Source of the DNA: a virus
Length of the DNA stretch: 44,064 bases
Direction: 5' to 3' (one strand)
IMG/VR virus record: IMGVR_UViG_3300025430_000044
Location: 1-44,064 of that record
Positions within the stretch are counted from its first letter, which is position 1; every line of letters starts with the position of its first letter. Shown here piece after piece: positions 26,698-35,306 of the stretch. The notes under the pieces were generated by a model, which did not search any database, was not told the origin of the DNA, and saw only the letters and a program-made list of their open reading frames with translations. Made by a program: the position numbers and the translations under genes.

Positions 26698-26979
26698 TTC
26701 CGCATTGTGGGATAGCATCTCATAATGTGAAACTGATCACCCTCTTTATGTAAGTGGGGGCTTACTAACTTAGCGATCCCCCTTTTTAGAGTCTCATGGC
26801 GGACCGTTGCCCTGGGGCCCCATAGACCGCAAGTTTTTATACCCCACCCCCCTTTTTGTGGTAAAAACGCAACATTTTAAAATTTTTTTTTCAAATTTGT
26901 AGGGTTTGTTTTCAAATTTGTAGGGAACAAATAAGAATCATTCTCATTTGCTCTATATACATCAATGACTTACAAGGCG

Positions 26980-27103
26980 ATTTGTAGGGTCTGTTGGGTC
27001 TGTTGGGTCTAAACCTATTATTTTTTAAAATTTTTTAAAATAAAAAACGAAAGTCTGGGGTAAAGTGGGTTTAGACCCAACAGACCCTACAAACCCTACA
27101 AAT
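26980..27103. repeat. Large imperfect palindrome, right copy of inverted pair
   Basis: Reverse complement of the block at 14129-14254. 26980-27013 matches the 34-bp arm and 27042-27103 matches the 62-bp arm, both without mismatch, around a different A/T-rich centre. It lies 42 bases upstream of promoter motif 6. Confidence 0.9.
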
Positions 27104-27145
27104 GAAAAACAAAAATCAATGGCTTAGGGCAGCAATCTGACATTG

Positions 27146-27165
27146 TTTGCATTAGTTGATATATG
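27146..27165 (+). promoter_or_regulatory. Phage promoter-like motif 6, leaderless
   Basis: TTTGCATTAGTT at 27146-27157, then GATAT and ATG. Position 18 is the A of the start codon at 27163. It is the first motif of the plus arm. Confidence 0.72.
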
Positions 27166-27471
27166 ACTAAGTATGTATATCAAATCAAAGGCGCATTGGA
27201 AAATGTGGCGGGCCAGCTCAAAGGGCTGCAAATTTTGGTATGCGACCTCTATAACTTTGAGATTGTGGATGTGCCAATCGAAATATTGGACCATGAAACA
27301 ACCAAGTATTTGGAGTTCAGACTTAAAGTCACAACCGAGCCATTAGACATTCAACGATTACCAAATGGCATTCAAAATCAAATACGCACGCCGTTAGGGC
27401 GATGGCTGGACCATTGGGTCCTTGAAAACTTTCATGGCAATATTAGCAAACCAAAAAGTACTAACCCTTGA
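27163..27471 (+). CDS. Hypothetical protein, 102 aa, first gene of the plus arm
   Basis: Starts MTKYVYQIKGALENVAGQLK and includes LQILVCDLYNFEIVDVPIEI, then TPLGRWLDHWVLENFHG. Mixed alpha/beta, soluble. Its ATG coincides with the predicted transcription start and no Shine-Dalgarno precedes it, so it is a candidate leaderless gene. It overlaps the intein-like gene by 38 bases. Not recognised. Confidence 0.7.
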   Translation: MTKYVYQIKGALENVAGQLKGLQILVCDLYNFEIVDVPIEILDHETTKYLEFRLKVTTEPLDIQRLPNGIQNQIRTPLGRWLDHWVLENFHGNISKPKSTNP

Positions 27472-28429
27472 TTACTGGAAACGCGCCGAGCATCTTAAAA
27501 AAGGCGACGTGGTTTTTGACAAAGACGGCAACCCGGCCCAGGTAACCCTGGTGCAACCGTACACCCCCAAAGAGTGCTATGAGGTTTTATTCAACGACTA
27601 TTTGACGTTGGCTGGCGACGAGAAGATGGGGTTCATAGCCGAAAACCGCAACGACCGCATCAAAGAATCCAAGTACAAACAAAAGCTAAAGACCAACCGG
27701 CCGCTTCGTAACAAGAAGATTAAAGATCTATTGGAAGAGCCGCTGCACAATACCGAACACCATTACTTTGAGTATTCGGTCAGAACTACCCCGCCAATCA
27801 GCCTACCCACCCAACTGCTTCCTGTGCCGCCCTTTGTATTTGGCTTTTGGTTTATCAACCGAAAACGTGGCGGGTATATGGTTGCGCCTCTTGGAACAGC
27901 GGACATGATCTATGAACAGTTTAGGGACGCAGGGTACGCCATCAAAGAAACCAACGGAACATCATCCAAACGCCGCAGGTTTATAACCACCCCCAGCATT
28001 CGTGATCAGCTGGCACCGTTTGTGCCGTACAAGATTCCTGGCAACTACATGATGGCCGCGCCGGACCAGCGGATAGAATTGCTGCGTGGCATACTGCACG
28101 CCAAGAAATCGTGTTATAATAAAGCTACAGATAACTTTAGATTTACTGTAAAAGACGCCACGATTGCTAAACAGATCCAGTGGCTTGTAGAATCTTTAGG
28201 GCACAAAACTGCGTTGACTTATAACCCGATAATCAAAAGCTACATTGTTACGTTTAAGAGCAAACTTAAGCTAATGACAGACCAAGACTCCAAGCCATTG
28301 AAGTGGGCATACGGTCGGCGCTATATTAGGAAGATTACAAAGATTGATCCCGCCCCATGCGTGCACATTGAGACAAACGGAGCCAATGGAACCATGTTGG
28401 TTGGTGAAGGATTTATAGCATGCCACTAA
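27434..28429 (+). CDS. Free-standing intein-like (Hint plus degenerate LAGLIDADG) protein
   Basis: 331 residues. The N-terminal part (KVLTLDYWKRAEHLKKGDVV, FDKDGNPAQVTLV) resembles intein block A without the starting Cys. The C-terminal CVHIETNGANGTMLVGEGFI, then ACH and stop, resembles blocks F and G but lacks the final Asn. In between, FVFGFWFINRKRGGYM and LLRGILHAKKSCYNKA sit where LAGLIDADG motifs (blocks C and E) would be, but their acidic residues are missing. So both splicing and cutting are probably lost. The gene ends 10 bases inside the terminase gene. ATG 27434 is preferred to TTG 27422. The intein relationship is inferred from pattern. Confidence 0.6.
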   Translation: MAILANQKVLTLDYWKRAEHLKKGDVVFDKDGNPAQVTLVQPYTPKECYEVLFNDYLTLAGDEKMGFIAENRNDRIKESKYKQKLKTNRPLRNKKIKDLLEEPLHNTEHHYFEYSVRTTPPISLPTQLLPVPPFVFGFWFINRKRGGYMVAPLGTADMIYEQFRDAGYAIKETNGTSSKRRRFITTPSIRDQLAPFVPYKIPGNYMMAAPDQRIELLRGILHAKKSCYNKATDNFRFTVKDATIAKQIQWLVESLGHKTALTYNPIIKSYIVTFKSKLKLMTDQDSKPLKWAYGRRYIRKITKIDPAPCVHIETNGANGTMLVGEGFIACH

Positions 28430-29862
28430 CAGCAACCCAAGAAGCCAACATTAAGAAATTTGTAGAGGCCCGTAAGCACTGGCCAAAACCACAGATTGAG
28501 GCTGCGGTGTGGCAGATCAAATGGGCGCTACAAGCATTACCTCATCAAAAGGAACCAGAAGATGGTGAATACGACACGTTTCTCATGCTTGCCGGACGTG
28601 GATCTGGCAAGACGCACACTGCTAGCCATTGGATTGGCATTCGGGCTTGGGTATATGACGGAACCCGCTGGCTCGTCACTGCCCCAACCTCCAATGATAT
28701 ACGTGCAACTTGTTTTGAGGGAGACAGCGGATTACTCAATATCATCCCCTCGAGCCTTATCAGAGATTACAACAAGTCCCTCTTCGAAATTACTCTCACA
28801 AACGGATCAATCATTCAAGGGATTCCAGCATCAGAACCTGAGCGATATCGTGGTAAACAATACCACGGAGCCTGGTTTGACGAATTGTGTGCCTTCGAGT
28901 ATCTTGACGAGGCCTATGACGGCGTCCAATTTACGTTGCGACTTAAGGACCCCAGGATCAAACGGGTCCAGCAAATCATTACCACAACCCCCAAACCAAA
29001 AGAACTCATCGTTGACCTCAACGAAGGAAAAGTAGGCGGGGATGTTTATGTAGTAAATGCCAGTTCGTATGACAACAAAGAAAACTTATCTGAAACATTT
29101 TTCAAACAGTTAGAAACATACGATGGCACGGACATTGGTAGGCAAGAGATTTATGGTGAGATTCTCGACCCAGAATCCGCTGGTATTATCAAACGCAAAC
29201 AATTCCGTATGTGGCCAGCTGACAAACCAACACCTGTCCTTGAGTATGTGATTGCAAGCTACGATCCTGCAACTTCAGAAAAAACTATGAACGACCCAAC
29301 GGCTTGCACGGTATGGGGAGTATTTGAACAACAAGACGCCGGCACTGCAGTAATTTTGCTTGACGCATGGGACGAGCACCTGTCATACCCAGAGCTGCGC
29401 CGTAAAGTCATCGACGACTTTAAGGAAGTGGTCTACGGCGCAGACAACGACTTTGGTAAAGGCAAGAAGGCTGACCTTATCCTCATGGAAGATAAGTCTG
29501 CAGGTATCTCCCTGATCCAAGAGCTGCAGGGCGCTGGCGTACCAGTGCGTGGATATAACCCTGGTCGTGCCGATAAGGTACAACGTTTAAACATTGTGGC
29601 ACCGCTAGTGGCTAAAGGCAAAGTGTTTATACCAGAGGAACCAACCCAACGTGGCGACTTTGCTCAGTGGGCCAAACGTTTCTTGCGCCAAGTTTGTTCG
29701 TTCCCAGAAGCCGGCGGCCATGATGACTACGTGGACTCACTATCCCAAGCCCTGCGCGTTTTGCGCGATTCTGGCTGGATCCAGCTTGATTACCTACCTG
29801 CACGTGATTATTCCTACGCGGATGACAGCCGCAAACGTTTTGAGAACCCCTACACTATGTAG
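28420..29862 (+). CDS. terL: Terminase large subunit
   Basis: 480 residues. The ATPase has Walker A LMLAGRGSGKTHTA (58-65) and Walker B HGAWFDELCAFEYLDEA near residue 150, followed by QQIITTTPKPK as coupling motif. The RNase H-like nuclease has IASYDPATSEKTMNDPTACT near 280, ILMEDKSAGI near 355 and HDDYVDSLSQAL near 438, giving the three acidic sites. It cuts and pumps DNA into the prohead. GAAGGA lies nine bases before the ATG. A GTTTAAAC at 29585 lies inside it. The partner small subunit is probably the protein at 3164-3541. Confidence 0.95.
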   Translation: MPLTATQEANIKKFVEARKHWPKPQIEAAVWQIKWALQALPHQKEPEDGEYDTFLMLAGRGSGKTHTASHWIGIRAWVYDGTRWLVTAPTSNDIRATCFEGDSGLLNIIPSSLIRDYNKSLFEITLTNGSIIQGIPASEPERYRGKQYHGAWFDELCAFEYLDEAYDGVQFTLRLKDPRIKRVQQIITTTPKPKELIVDLNEGKVGGDVYVVNASSYDNKENLSETFFKQLETYDGTDIGRQEIYGEILDPESAGIIKRKQFRMWPADKPTPVLEYVIASYDPATSEKTMNDPTACTVWGVFEQQDAGTAVILLDAWDEHLSYPELRRKVIDDFKEVVYGADNDFGKGKKADLILMEDKSAGISLIQELQGAGVPVRGYNPGRADKVQRLNIVAPLVAKGKVFIPEEPTQRGDFAQWAKRFLRQVCSFPEAGGHDDYVDSLSQALRVLRDSGWIQLDYLPARDYSYADDSRKRFENPYTM

Positions 29863-29880
29863 GGCGCTTTTACCCCTAAT

Positions 29881-29900
29881 TGTGCATTAGTGTAATTAGG
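29881..29900 (+). promoter_or_regulatory. Phage promoter-like motif 7 (portal operon)
   Basis: TGTGCATTAGTG at 29881-29892, then TAATT and AGG, so the predicted start is A29898 and the leader is 26 bases. This is the most diverged of the nine copies (two changes in the first 12 bases). Confidence 0.65.
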
Positions 29901-29923
29901 AACATAAATCCAAAACAAAGACA

Positions 29924-32800
29924 ATGGCACAACAACCCCAAATCCCAATCCAATCCGGCGGAAACCTTCCAGCCCTAGATGATCGCCAAGACGATCTAGG
30001 TTTGGCAGAAGACCAAGATGCCGAGATGGAGCATTATGAAGACGTGCTTGGCTTGGATCCTGATGAGGTAGAAGAAGAAGTAATTGAGCTAGATGACGGC
30101 TCAGTTGTTGTTAACTACCATGAGAAATCTAGCCCTCTCAAAAACCCAGAGTTCTATGAGAACTTGGCTGAAGTATTTGATGAAGGCACACTACAGCATT
30201 TAGCGATCGAGTATCTTGATTATATCGATATCGATAAAGAATCACGTAAACAGCGCGATAAACAATACGAAGACGGCCTACGCCGTACCGGTTTAGGTAA
30301 GGACGCACCTGGAGGAGCCACGTTCGACGGAGCTTCCAAAGTCGTCCACCCAGTTATGGCAGAGTCATGCGTTGACTTTGCTGCTGCGTCTGCACGCGAG
30401 TTGTTACCACCTGAAGGAATTGTTAAATCTAACATTAAAGGTGAAGCAGACAAATACAAAGAAGAAACAGCTGATCGGAAGACCAACTTCCTTAACTGGC
30501 AGCTTACAGAGCAGATTCCAGAATACCGCGACGAGATGGAGCAGTTGCTCACTCAGTTGCCATTAGGTGGATCACAATTTCTTAAGTGGCGTTTTGATGT
30601 AGAACAAAAACGACCAATGTGCGAATGGGTGCCGATTGATAACATCTTCCTACCATTCTCATCTACCAACTTTTACACCGCTCAGCGTGTAACAGAACAA
30701 CAAGATATTACTGAAGACATTTTCCTCAAGCGTATTGAAGATGGTCTTTATCGCGATATTGATAATATTTATCAATCTACCTCAGACGCACCACTAAACG
30801 ATCAGACCCAAGCTGAAAAAGCAAACAACAAGATTGAAGGCAAAGATATCCCATCGGTTAACATCGATGGTTTACGCCGCATCTATGAAATCACTTGTTT
30901 TATTCGTTTAGATGAAGATCCATTAACTGATGGACGCCGCGCCCCGTACATTTTAACAATTGATGAGACAAGCGGTAAAGTATTGTCTCTGTATCGTAAC
31001 TGGGACGCTAACGATGAGAAACTCGAAAAGCTGGATTGGTATGTTGAGTTCAAATTCATTCCTTGGCGCGGTGCTTATGCTATTGGTCTCCCCCATCTTA
31101 TTGGTGGTTTGTCTGCTGCCCTTACTGGCACTTTACGTGCTCTTATGGACGCTGCACATATTAACAACAGTCAGACAATGCTTAAGCTCAAAGGTGGACG
31201 CATTGGTGGCCAGTCTGACAGAATTGAACCCACTCAAGTAATTGAGATTGAAGGAGCGCCCGGTGTTGATGACGTTCGCAAGATTGCGATGCCAATGCCA
31301 TTTAACCCACCGTCATCCACACTGTTTAACATGTTGGGTTGGCTTACACAAGCCGCTAAAGGTGTAGTAACAACTGCAGAAGAAAAGATTGCTGACGTTA
31401 ACGCCAACACACCAGTTGGAACAACGCAAGCCTTAATTGAGCAAGGTGCTAAAGTATTCTCCAGCATCCACGCTCGTTTACATCGTAGCCAAGCTAAATC
31501 TCTTAAAATCATTTCTCGTATCAATCACTGGTACCTGGAAGAAATGGACAATCAGTCCGGCGAAGAGATTAAAGTTCGTGACTTTGCGTACAACAATGAC
31601 GTACGCCCAGTATCTGATCCAAACATTTTTTCTGAAACACAGCGCTTAGCACAGACACAAGCTCTGTTGCAAATGGGAACATCAGCACCCCCTGGAATGT
31701 TTGACATGCGTGCTATTTACCGCCGTATGTTAGAACAACTTAAAGTTCCAATGATTGAAGAAATTCTGCCAAACCCACAGGGCGCGAACGAATCTAATCC
31801 AGCGCTTGAAAACGTATCCATGACTATGGGCCGTCCAGCTGCTGCGTACCCCGACCAAGATCACATTGCACACATTAAAATACATTTAGAATATGCGAAC
31901 AATCCTGCCTATGGTGGCAATCCCGTTATTGGGCCTGTTTTTGCTCCTCATGCTCTTGAGCATATCAAACAACATTTAACATTGCACTACTTGCAATCGA
32001 TGCGCGCTTACGTGGCACAAGCTGCTGGCGGCAAAGACATGCTTGATTTACATCAAGAAAAACCATTAGATCTTGAAGCACAGCAAGCGCTTGCTTTAGC
32101 ATCTAACATGGTAGACCAAGACGCAAAAATGAATCTGCAACAATATGTACAACAGATAAGTATGTTGGCACAAAAAGTTGCGCAAGCTCAACAAGCTCAA
32201 CAAGAAAACGCAGCTATTGCTGATCCAACTGCACAAGTATTGCTTAAGACACAAATGGCTGAGACTCAGCGCAAAATGCAAGAAGCTCAAATGCAGTTGC
32301 AGTTTGATAACCAGAAACAAGCGCAAGAATACCAGCTTAAGATTGCTCAGTTGCAACAAAAAGTCCAAGAGTTACAAGCTAAATACCAGACGCAAACCAA
32401 TATCGATAATCAACGTAATGCCACCGATATTGCTATGGCAAATATTAACAACGCAGCAAGAGAACGTGTTGCAATGATTTCTGCAAAAGCTGGTATGGAT
32501 CAAACTCAAAAACAACTTGAAGCTGATCAAAACATGTCGGCGATTGAGGCAATTAACGCTTCTAATCAAGACATCCGCCAACACGGTTTAGCTATTCAGC
32601 AACAAGCGTTTGAGCAACAAGCCCAGCAAGTACAAAATCAAATTGAATTGCAACAGGCTCAACAGCAGCATGCGCAGGAAATGGCACAATCTGCGCAACA
32701 GCATCAGCAGGGTTTACAACAAGCCCAGCAGCAACATGAGCAGCAACTAGCTCAGCAACAACAAGCAGCAGCACAACAACCACCTACTGAGGAACAATAA
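29924..32800 (+). CDS. Portal protein with long Gln-rich C-terminal coiled coil
   Basis: 958 residues, longer than most portals. Residues about 100-620 carry the portal body: DGASKVVHPVMAESCVDFAA, ARELLPPEGIVKSN, WVPIDNIFLPFSS, then GLPHLIGGLSAALTGTLRAL (probable stem or crown helices). From about 710 to the end is a long coiled coil very rich in Gln and Ala. A dodecameric portal forms the DNA channel and docks TerL; it follows terL as expected. The Gln-rich tail could form an internal crown or scaffold-like extension. The stop overlaps the next start (TAATG). Confidence 0.88.
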   Translation: MAQQPQIPIQSGGNLPALDDRQDDLGLAEDQDAEMEHYEDVLGLDPDEVEEEVIELDDGSVVVNYHEKSSPLKNPEFYENLAEVFDEGTLQHLAIEYLDYIDIDKESRKQRDKQYEDGLRRTGLGKDAPGGATFDGASKVVHPVMAESCVDFAAASARELLPPEGIVKSNIKGEADKYKEETADRKTNFLNWQLTEQIPEYRDEMEQLLTQLPLGGSQFLKWRFDVEQKRPMCEWVPIDNIFLPFSSTNFYTAQRVTEQQDITEDIFLKRIEDGLYRDIDNIYQSTSDAPLNDQTQAEKANNKIEGKDIPSVNIDGLRRIYEITCFIRLDEDPLTDGRRAPYILTIDETSGKVLSLYRNWDANDEKLEKLDWYVEFKFIPWRGAYAIGLPHLIGGLSAALTGTLRALMDAAHINNSQTMLKLKGGRIGGQSDRIEPTQVIEIEGAPGVDDVRKIAMPMPFNPPSSTLFNMLGWLTQAAKGVVTTAEEKIADVNANTPVGTTQALIEQGAKVFSSIHARLHRSQAKSLKIISRINHWYLEEMDNQSGEEIKVRDFAYNNDVRPVSDPNIFSETQRLAQTQALLQMGTSAPPGMFDMRAIYRRMLEQLKVPMIEEILPNPQGANESNPALENVSMTMGRPAAAYPDQDHIAHIKIHLEYANNPAYGGNPVIGPVFAPHALEHIKQHLTLHYLQSMRAYVAQAAGGKDMLDLHQEKPLDLEAQQALALASNMVDQDAKMNLQQYVQQISMLAQKVAQAQQAQQENAAIADPTAQVLLKTQMAETQRKMQEAQMQLQFDNQKQAQEYQLKIAQLQQKVQELQAKYQTQTNIDNQRNATDIAMANINNAARERVAMISAKAGMDQTQKQLEADQNMSAIEAINASNQDIRQHGLAIQQQAFEQQAQQVQNQIELQQAQQQHAQEMAQSAQQHQQGLQQAQQQHEQQLAQQQQAAAQQPPTEEQ

Positions 32801-33018
32801 TGGCAAAAGATGAATTAGGTTTTCGTCAAACCTACAAGCAAATGGGCGTACAAAGCTCTGGCGGCGGCCCCGGCGAAAAAACCATCGATAAAGGCGCTTC
32901 TGGCTCCCATCGTGATAACAACTGGAAGATTGGCGCTAGCCAAGCTAAGTTGACCAAGTCACAAAAAGTTGGACCAGATAAAAACCTGAATGAAATCGGT
33001 GGCGGTAATTTCTACTAG
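32800..33018 (+). CDS. Small virion-module protein, 72 aa
   Basis: Gly-, Ser- and Lys-rich, probably disordered (MAKDELGFRQTYKQMGVQSS, then GGGPGEKTIDKGASGSHRDN). It is translationally coupled to the portal gene. A minor head or assembly role is likely from position only. Not recognised. Confidence 0.65.
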   Translation: MAKDELGFRQTYKQMGVQSSGGGPGEKTIDKGASGSHRDNNWKIGASQAKLTKSQKVGPDKNLNEIGGGNFY

Positions 33019-33041
33019 TTCAGGGCGGATTCCTTCATAGC

Positions 33042-33061
33042 CTTGCATTAGTAAGATTATG
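33042..33061 (+). promoter_or_regulatory. Phage promoter-like motif 8, leaderless
   Basis: CTTGCATTAGTA at 33042-33053, then AGATT and ATG, with the start codon at 33059 on position 18. Third case of exact start-codon placement. Confidence 0.72.
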
Positions 33062-33253
33062 AAGGACATTTTATCTGAAATCATACTGCGCGTACGCGCG
33101 GAGCAAACAAAATTAGCGGATACCCTCACCGCTGGTGTGAATGTCAACACATTTGACGACTATCAACGATTAGTCGGCCGATATGATGGGTTCAAAGACA
33201 CATTAGACATCATTAATGAAATTTTGAGGGAAGACGACGAAGAAGATCTGTAG
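33059..33253 (+). CDS. Small helical protein, 64 aa
   Basis: MKDILSEIILRVRAEQTKLA, then TFDDYQRLVGRYDGFKDTLD and an acidic end REDDEEDL. Similar short proteins (a helical pair with YQ.L.G...G....L) are frequent before capsid genes in phages. No Shine-Dalgarno is present; AAGGAC lies after the ATG, which fits a leaderless start. Confidence 0.7.
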   Translation: MKDILSEIILRVRAEQTKLADTLTAGVNVNTFDDYQRLVGRYDGFKDTLDIINEILREDDEEDL

Positions 33254-33273
33254 AGATCGCAGGAGGCAGCCGA

Positions 33274-33720
33274 ATGGCAGCATTTGATGTTAACCAACAA
33301 GACGAACCAGATACACGGTCGGAAATAGAATGTTTCCCGATTATTGATCCGGGCGTCGAAGTAGCAGGTGATCGAGTACTTGTGCAGTTGCGCAGGGAAA
33401 AGACCACAAGTAAAGGCGGAATCATCCTTGTGGATGAAACCAAACAAACGTTACGTTTTAACGAAACAGTAGCTAAGGTGGTGCAGGTTGGACCACTAGC
33501 ATATCGTAATTTAGACGAAAACTTGTCATATTGGGTTGAAGGCCCATGGTGTAAAGAAGGCGATCTAGTACGTACCATCAAATATGGTGGTGACCGTTTT
33601 GTTATTAACCCAGATGATGGTGGCGCCCCAGTGGTGTTTATCACATTACAGGCACGTGAAATCATTTCTCGCATTAAGAATTTTGAATATGCGCAGAAAA
33701 TGAAGGCGTTTGTAGACTAA
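33274..33720 (+). CDS. GroES-like co-chaperonin
   Basis: 148 residues. The Cpn10 fold is indicated by VEVAGDRVLVQLRREKTTSK, then GGIILVDETKQTLRFNETVA and KVVQVGPLAY, with a mobile-loop-like segment at KTTSKGGIIL and a later KEGDLVRTIKYGG. It has about 20 residues before and about 30 after the core. Phage GroES homologues (such as T4 gp31) help host GroEL fold the capsid protein. It lies just upstream of scaffold and capsid genes, which supports that role. Confidence 0.8.
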   Translation: MAAFDVNQQDEPDTRSEIECFPIIDPGVEVAGDRVLVQLRREKTTSKGGIILVDETKQTLRFNETVAKVVQVGPLAYRNLDENLSYWVEGPWCKEGDLVRTIKYGGDRFVINPDDGGAPVVFITLQAREIISRIKNFEYAQKMKAFVD

Positions 33721-33735
33721 TTTTGAAAGAAAATT

Positions 33736-34719
33736 ATGGCAGAAAATGAAAAAGATGTTCCTGTGAAGGAACTTGAAGACGGTTCAGCCGTTGCAAAGGT
33801 CAAATTACCAAAAGAATTTGAACCTGAGGTACAAGAAAAGGTCGAAGTAGCTGCAGAGTCGGAAGATGAGCACGACGAAGACCATGAAGAAGACCACGAA
33901 GAAGAAAATAGTGGTGAATCTGATGAAGAACGTGAGAAAATCCGTGAAGCTCGCCGCGAAGAGCGCAGATTAAAGAAAGATCTGAAGAGACAACGTGAAA
34001 TTTCCGCTAAAAACAAGATCAATTCACTTGAAAAGCGTAACGAAGAGCTAGCAAGACGCTTAGCATCACTGGAAAACGGCGCACAATCACTGCGTATTGC
34101 CCAGATTGACAAGACTTTGGAAGATGAAGCAACAAAAGTCGAGTATGCTAAGATGAAAATGCTACAAGCAGCCCAACAAGGCGACGCTGCAGCTCAAGTG
34201 GAGTACTTGGAACAGTTAACAGACGCTAAACAACGTTTGCAACAGATTCAGCATTACAAAAAACAACAAATCGAGGCTGCTAAGGCACCAAAACAAAACG
34301 TTCCTAACCCAGTTAGCACTGAAGTACAAGAAAATGCTACCCGCTGGTTAAAAAAGAACGATTGGTTTGACCCGCAGGCTCGAGATACAGATAGTAGAAT
34401 TGCCAAAGTAATAGATCAGGAGCTCGCAGCCGATGGATGGGATCCAGCGGACCCAGAATATTGGGATGAGCTTGATAATCGTTTACAAAGCCGTCTCCCA
34501 CATCGTTATCAAACGACAAAGAGCGAAAAACCCAGCAAACGCTCAGCTGGCCCTACTGCTTCAAGCAGATCAGAGTCACCAGCAGCAAGCAAAAACACAA
34601 TTACGTTGAGTCGTGAGCGTGTTCAAGCAATTAAAGACGCTGGCGCGTGGGATGATGTAAATAGACGAAACAAAATGATCCGGGCATACGCAGCGTATGA
34701 CCGCCAAAATAGAGGATAA
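33736..34719 (+). CDS. Probable capsid scaffold protein
   Basis: 327 residues. A very acidic N-terminus (DEDHEEDHEEENSGESDEER) is followed by a long basic-acidic coiled coil (about 70-210) and a C-terminal part with RWLKKNDWFDPQARDTDSRI and a final basic helix. This composition and the position between GroES and the capsid gene fit an internal scaffold. The ENATRWL-x-NDWF segment is typical of phage scaffolds. It is removed or expelled during maturation in known systems; no protease gene is seen nearby. Confidence 0.75.
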   Translation: MAENEKDVPVKELEDGSAVAKVKLPKEFEPEVQEKVEVAAESEDEHDEDHEEDHEEENSGESDEEREKIREARREERRLKKDLKRQREISAKNKINSLEKRNEELARRLASLENGAQSLRIAQIDKTLEDEATKVEYAKMKMLQAAQQGDAAAQVEYLEQLTDAKQRLQQIQHYKKQQIEAAKAPKQNVPNPVSTEVQENATRWLKKNDWFDPQARDTDSRIAKVIDQELAADGWDPADPEYWDELDNRLQSRLPHRYQTTKSEKPSKRSAGPTASSRSESPAASKNTITLSRERVQAIKDAGAWDDVNRRNKMIRAYAAYDRQNRG

Positions 34720-34724
34720 TCAAA

Positions 34725-35279
34725 ATGGCAAACACAAGAATTAAACGGGACTTAGAAGATCGCATGGCCGATCGAGTTCAAGAAGTATTAGAGCGCTCTA
34801 CAACAGCGTCTCCTGATGATATCGCACGTCGCGAACGCCTTGATGCGTTCAGAGACAAGTGGGCAAATAGTGCACTGCCCGACATTCCCGCGGGAACAAT
34901 CCCCGGGTTCCACTTGTGCTGGTTGTCAACAACTAACACATACGACAGTATCGACAAACGTATCGCATTGGGCTATGAGCCAGTGAAAGCCGAGGAATTA
35001 GGAAATGGCTTTGGAACGCTGGGCAAGATGAGTTCGGGCAAGTTTGAAGGCTGTGTAAGTTGCAATGAGATGATTCTCTTCAAGTTACCAGAAGACATCT
35101 ACCAAGAAGTAATGAAGCTATTGCACCTCGAAGATCCCCTCGAGCACCAACGCAACATCACCGCACAAGTGCGTGGTAATGCAGGTGAAGGCAAGGGCGG
35201 ACGTTCACTCTTGGAAGGTGGTTTATTGGAAATGGAAAAGGAAGCATCGAAGGCAAACAAAAACATTCGTTTTCAATAA
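34725..35279 (+). CDS. Structural-module protein, 184 aa
   Basis: Helical start (TRIKRDLEDRMADRVQEVLE), then DIPAGTIPGFHLCWLSTTNT and YDSIDKRIALGYEPVKAEEL, and a C-terminal QVRGNAGEGKGGRSLLEGGL. The PG.HLCWL...N..DSI..R..LGYEPV pattern recurs in phages between scaffold and capsid genes; function unknown, perhaps head completion. AGAGGATAATC precedes the ATG. Confidence 0.72.
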   Translation: MANTRIKRDLEDRMADRVQEVLERSTTASPDDIARRERLDAFRDKWANSALPDIPAGTIPGFHLCWLSTTNTYDSIDKRIALGYEPVKAEELGNGFGTLGKMSSGKFEGCVSCNEMILFKLPEDIYQEVMKLLHLEDPLEHQRNITAQVRGNAGEGKGGRSLLEGGLLEMEKEASKANKNIRFQ

Positions 35280-35306
35280 CTTCAATAACAAAGGAAAAGT
35301 GACAAT

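Larger units (their letters stand above)
26146..27162. other. Divergent intergenic control region
   Basis: About 1 kb between the minus and plus arms. It holds GTGAAT-n5-ATTCAC (26184-26200); operator-like CGCATTGTGAAAA (26237-26249) and CATAATGTGAAAC (26721-26733); a possible small plus-strand gene (26280-26477); a cluster of TGCACC/GTTGC repeats (26530-26697); and a GGGGG/CCCCCTTTTT hairpin at 26756-26787, which could be a weak plus-strand terminator. Further on are two extra ATTTGTAGGG units (about 26895 and 26914), the right copy of the large palindrome, and promoter motif 6. No tRNA was seen. Confidence 0.7.

Noticed and set aside
26485-26718. A 77-codon minus-strand reading frame rich in Cys and His
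   Set aside because: It is made entirely of the iteron-like repeats; its repeated CNM/HHIGAL segments come from the palindromes, and it has no ribosome-binding site.
33717-34112. Minus-strand Ser-rich frame opposite the scaffold gene
   Set aside because: It is the complement of the acidic Glu/Asp-rich coding region, which yields Ser/Phe runs by codon complementarity.
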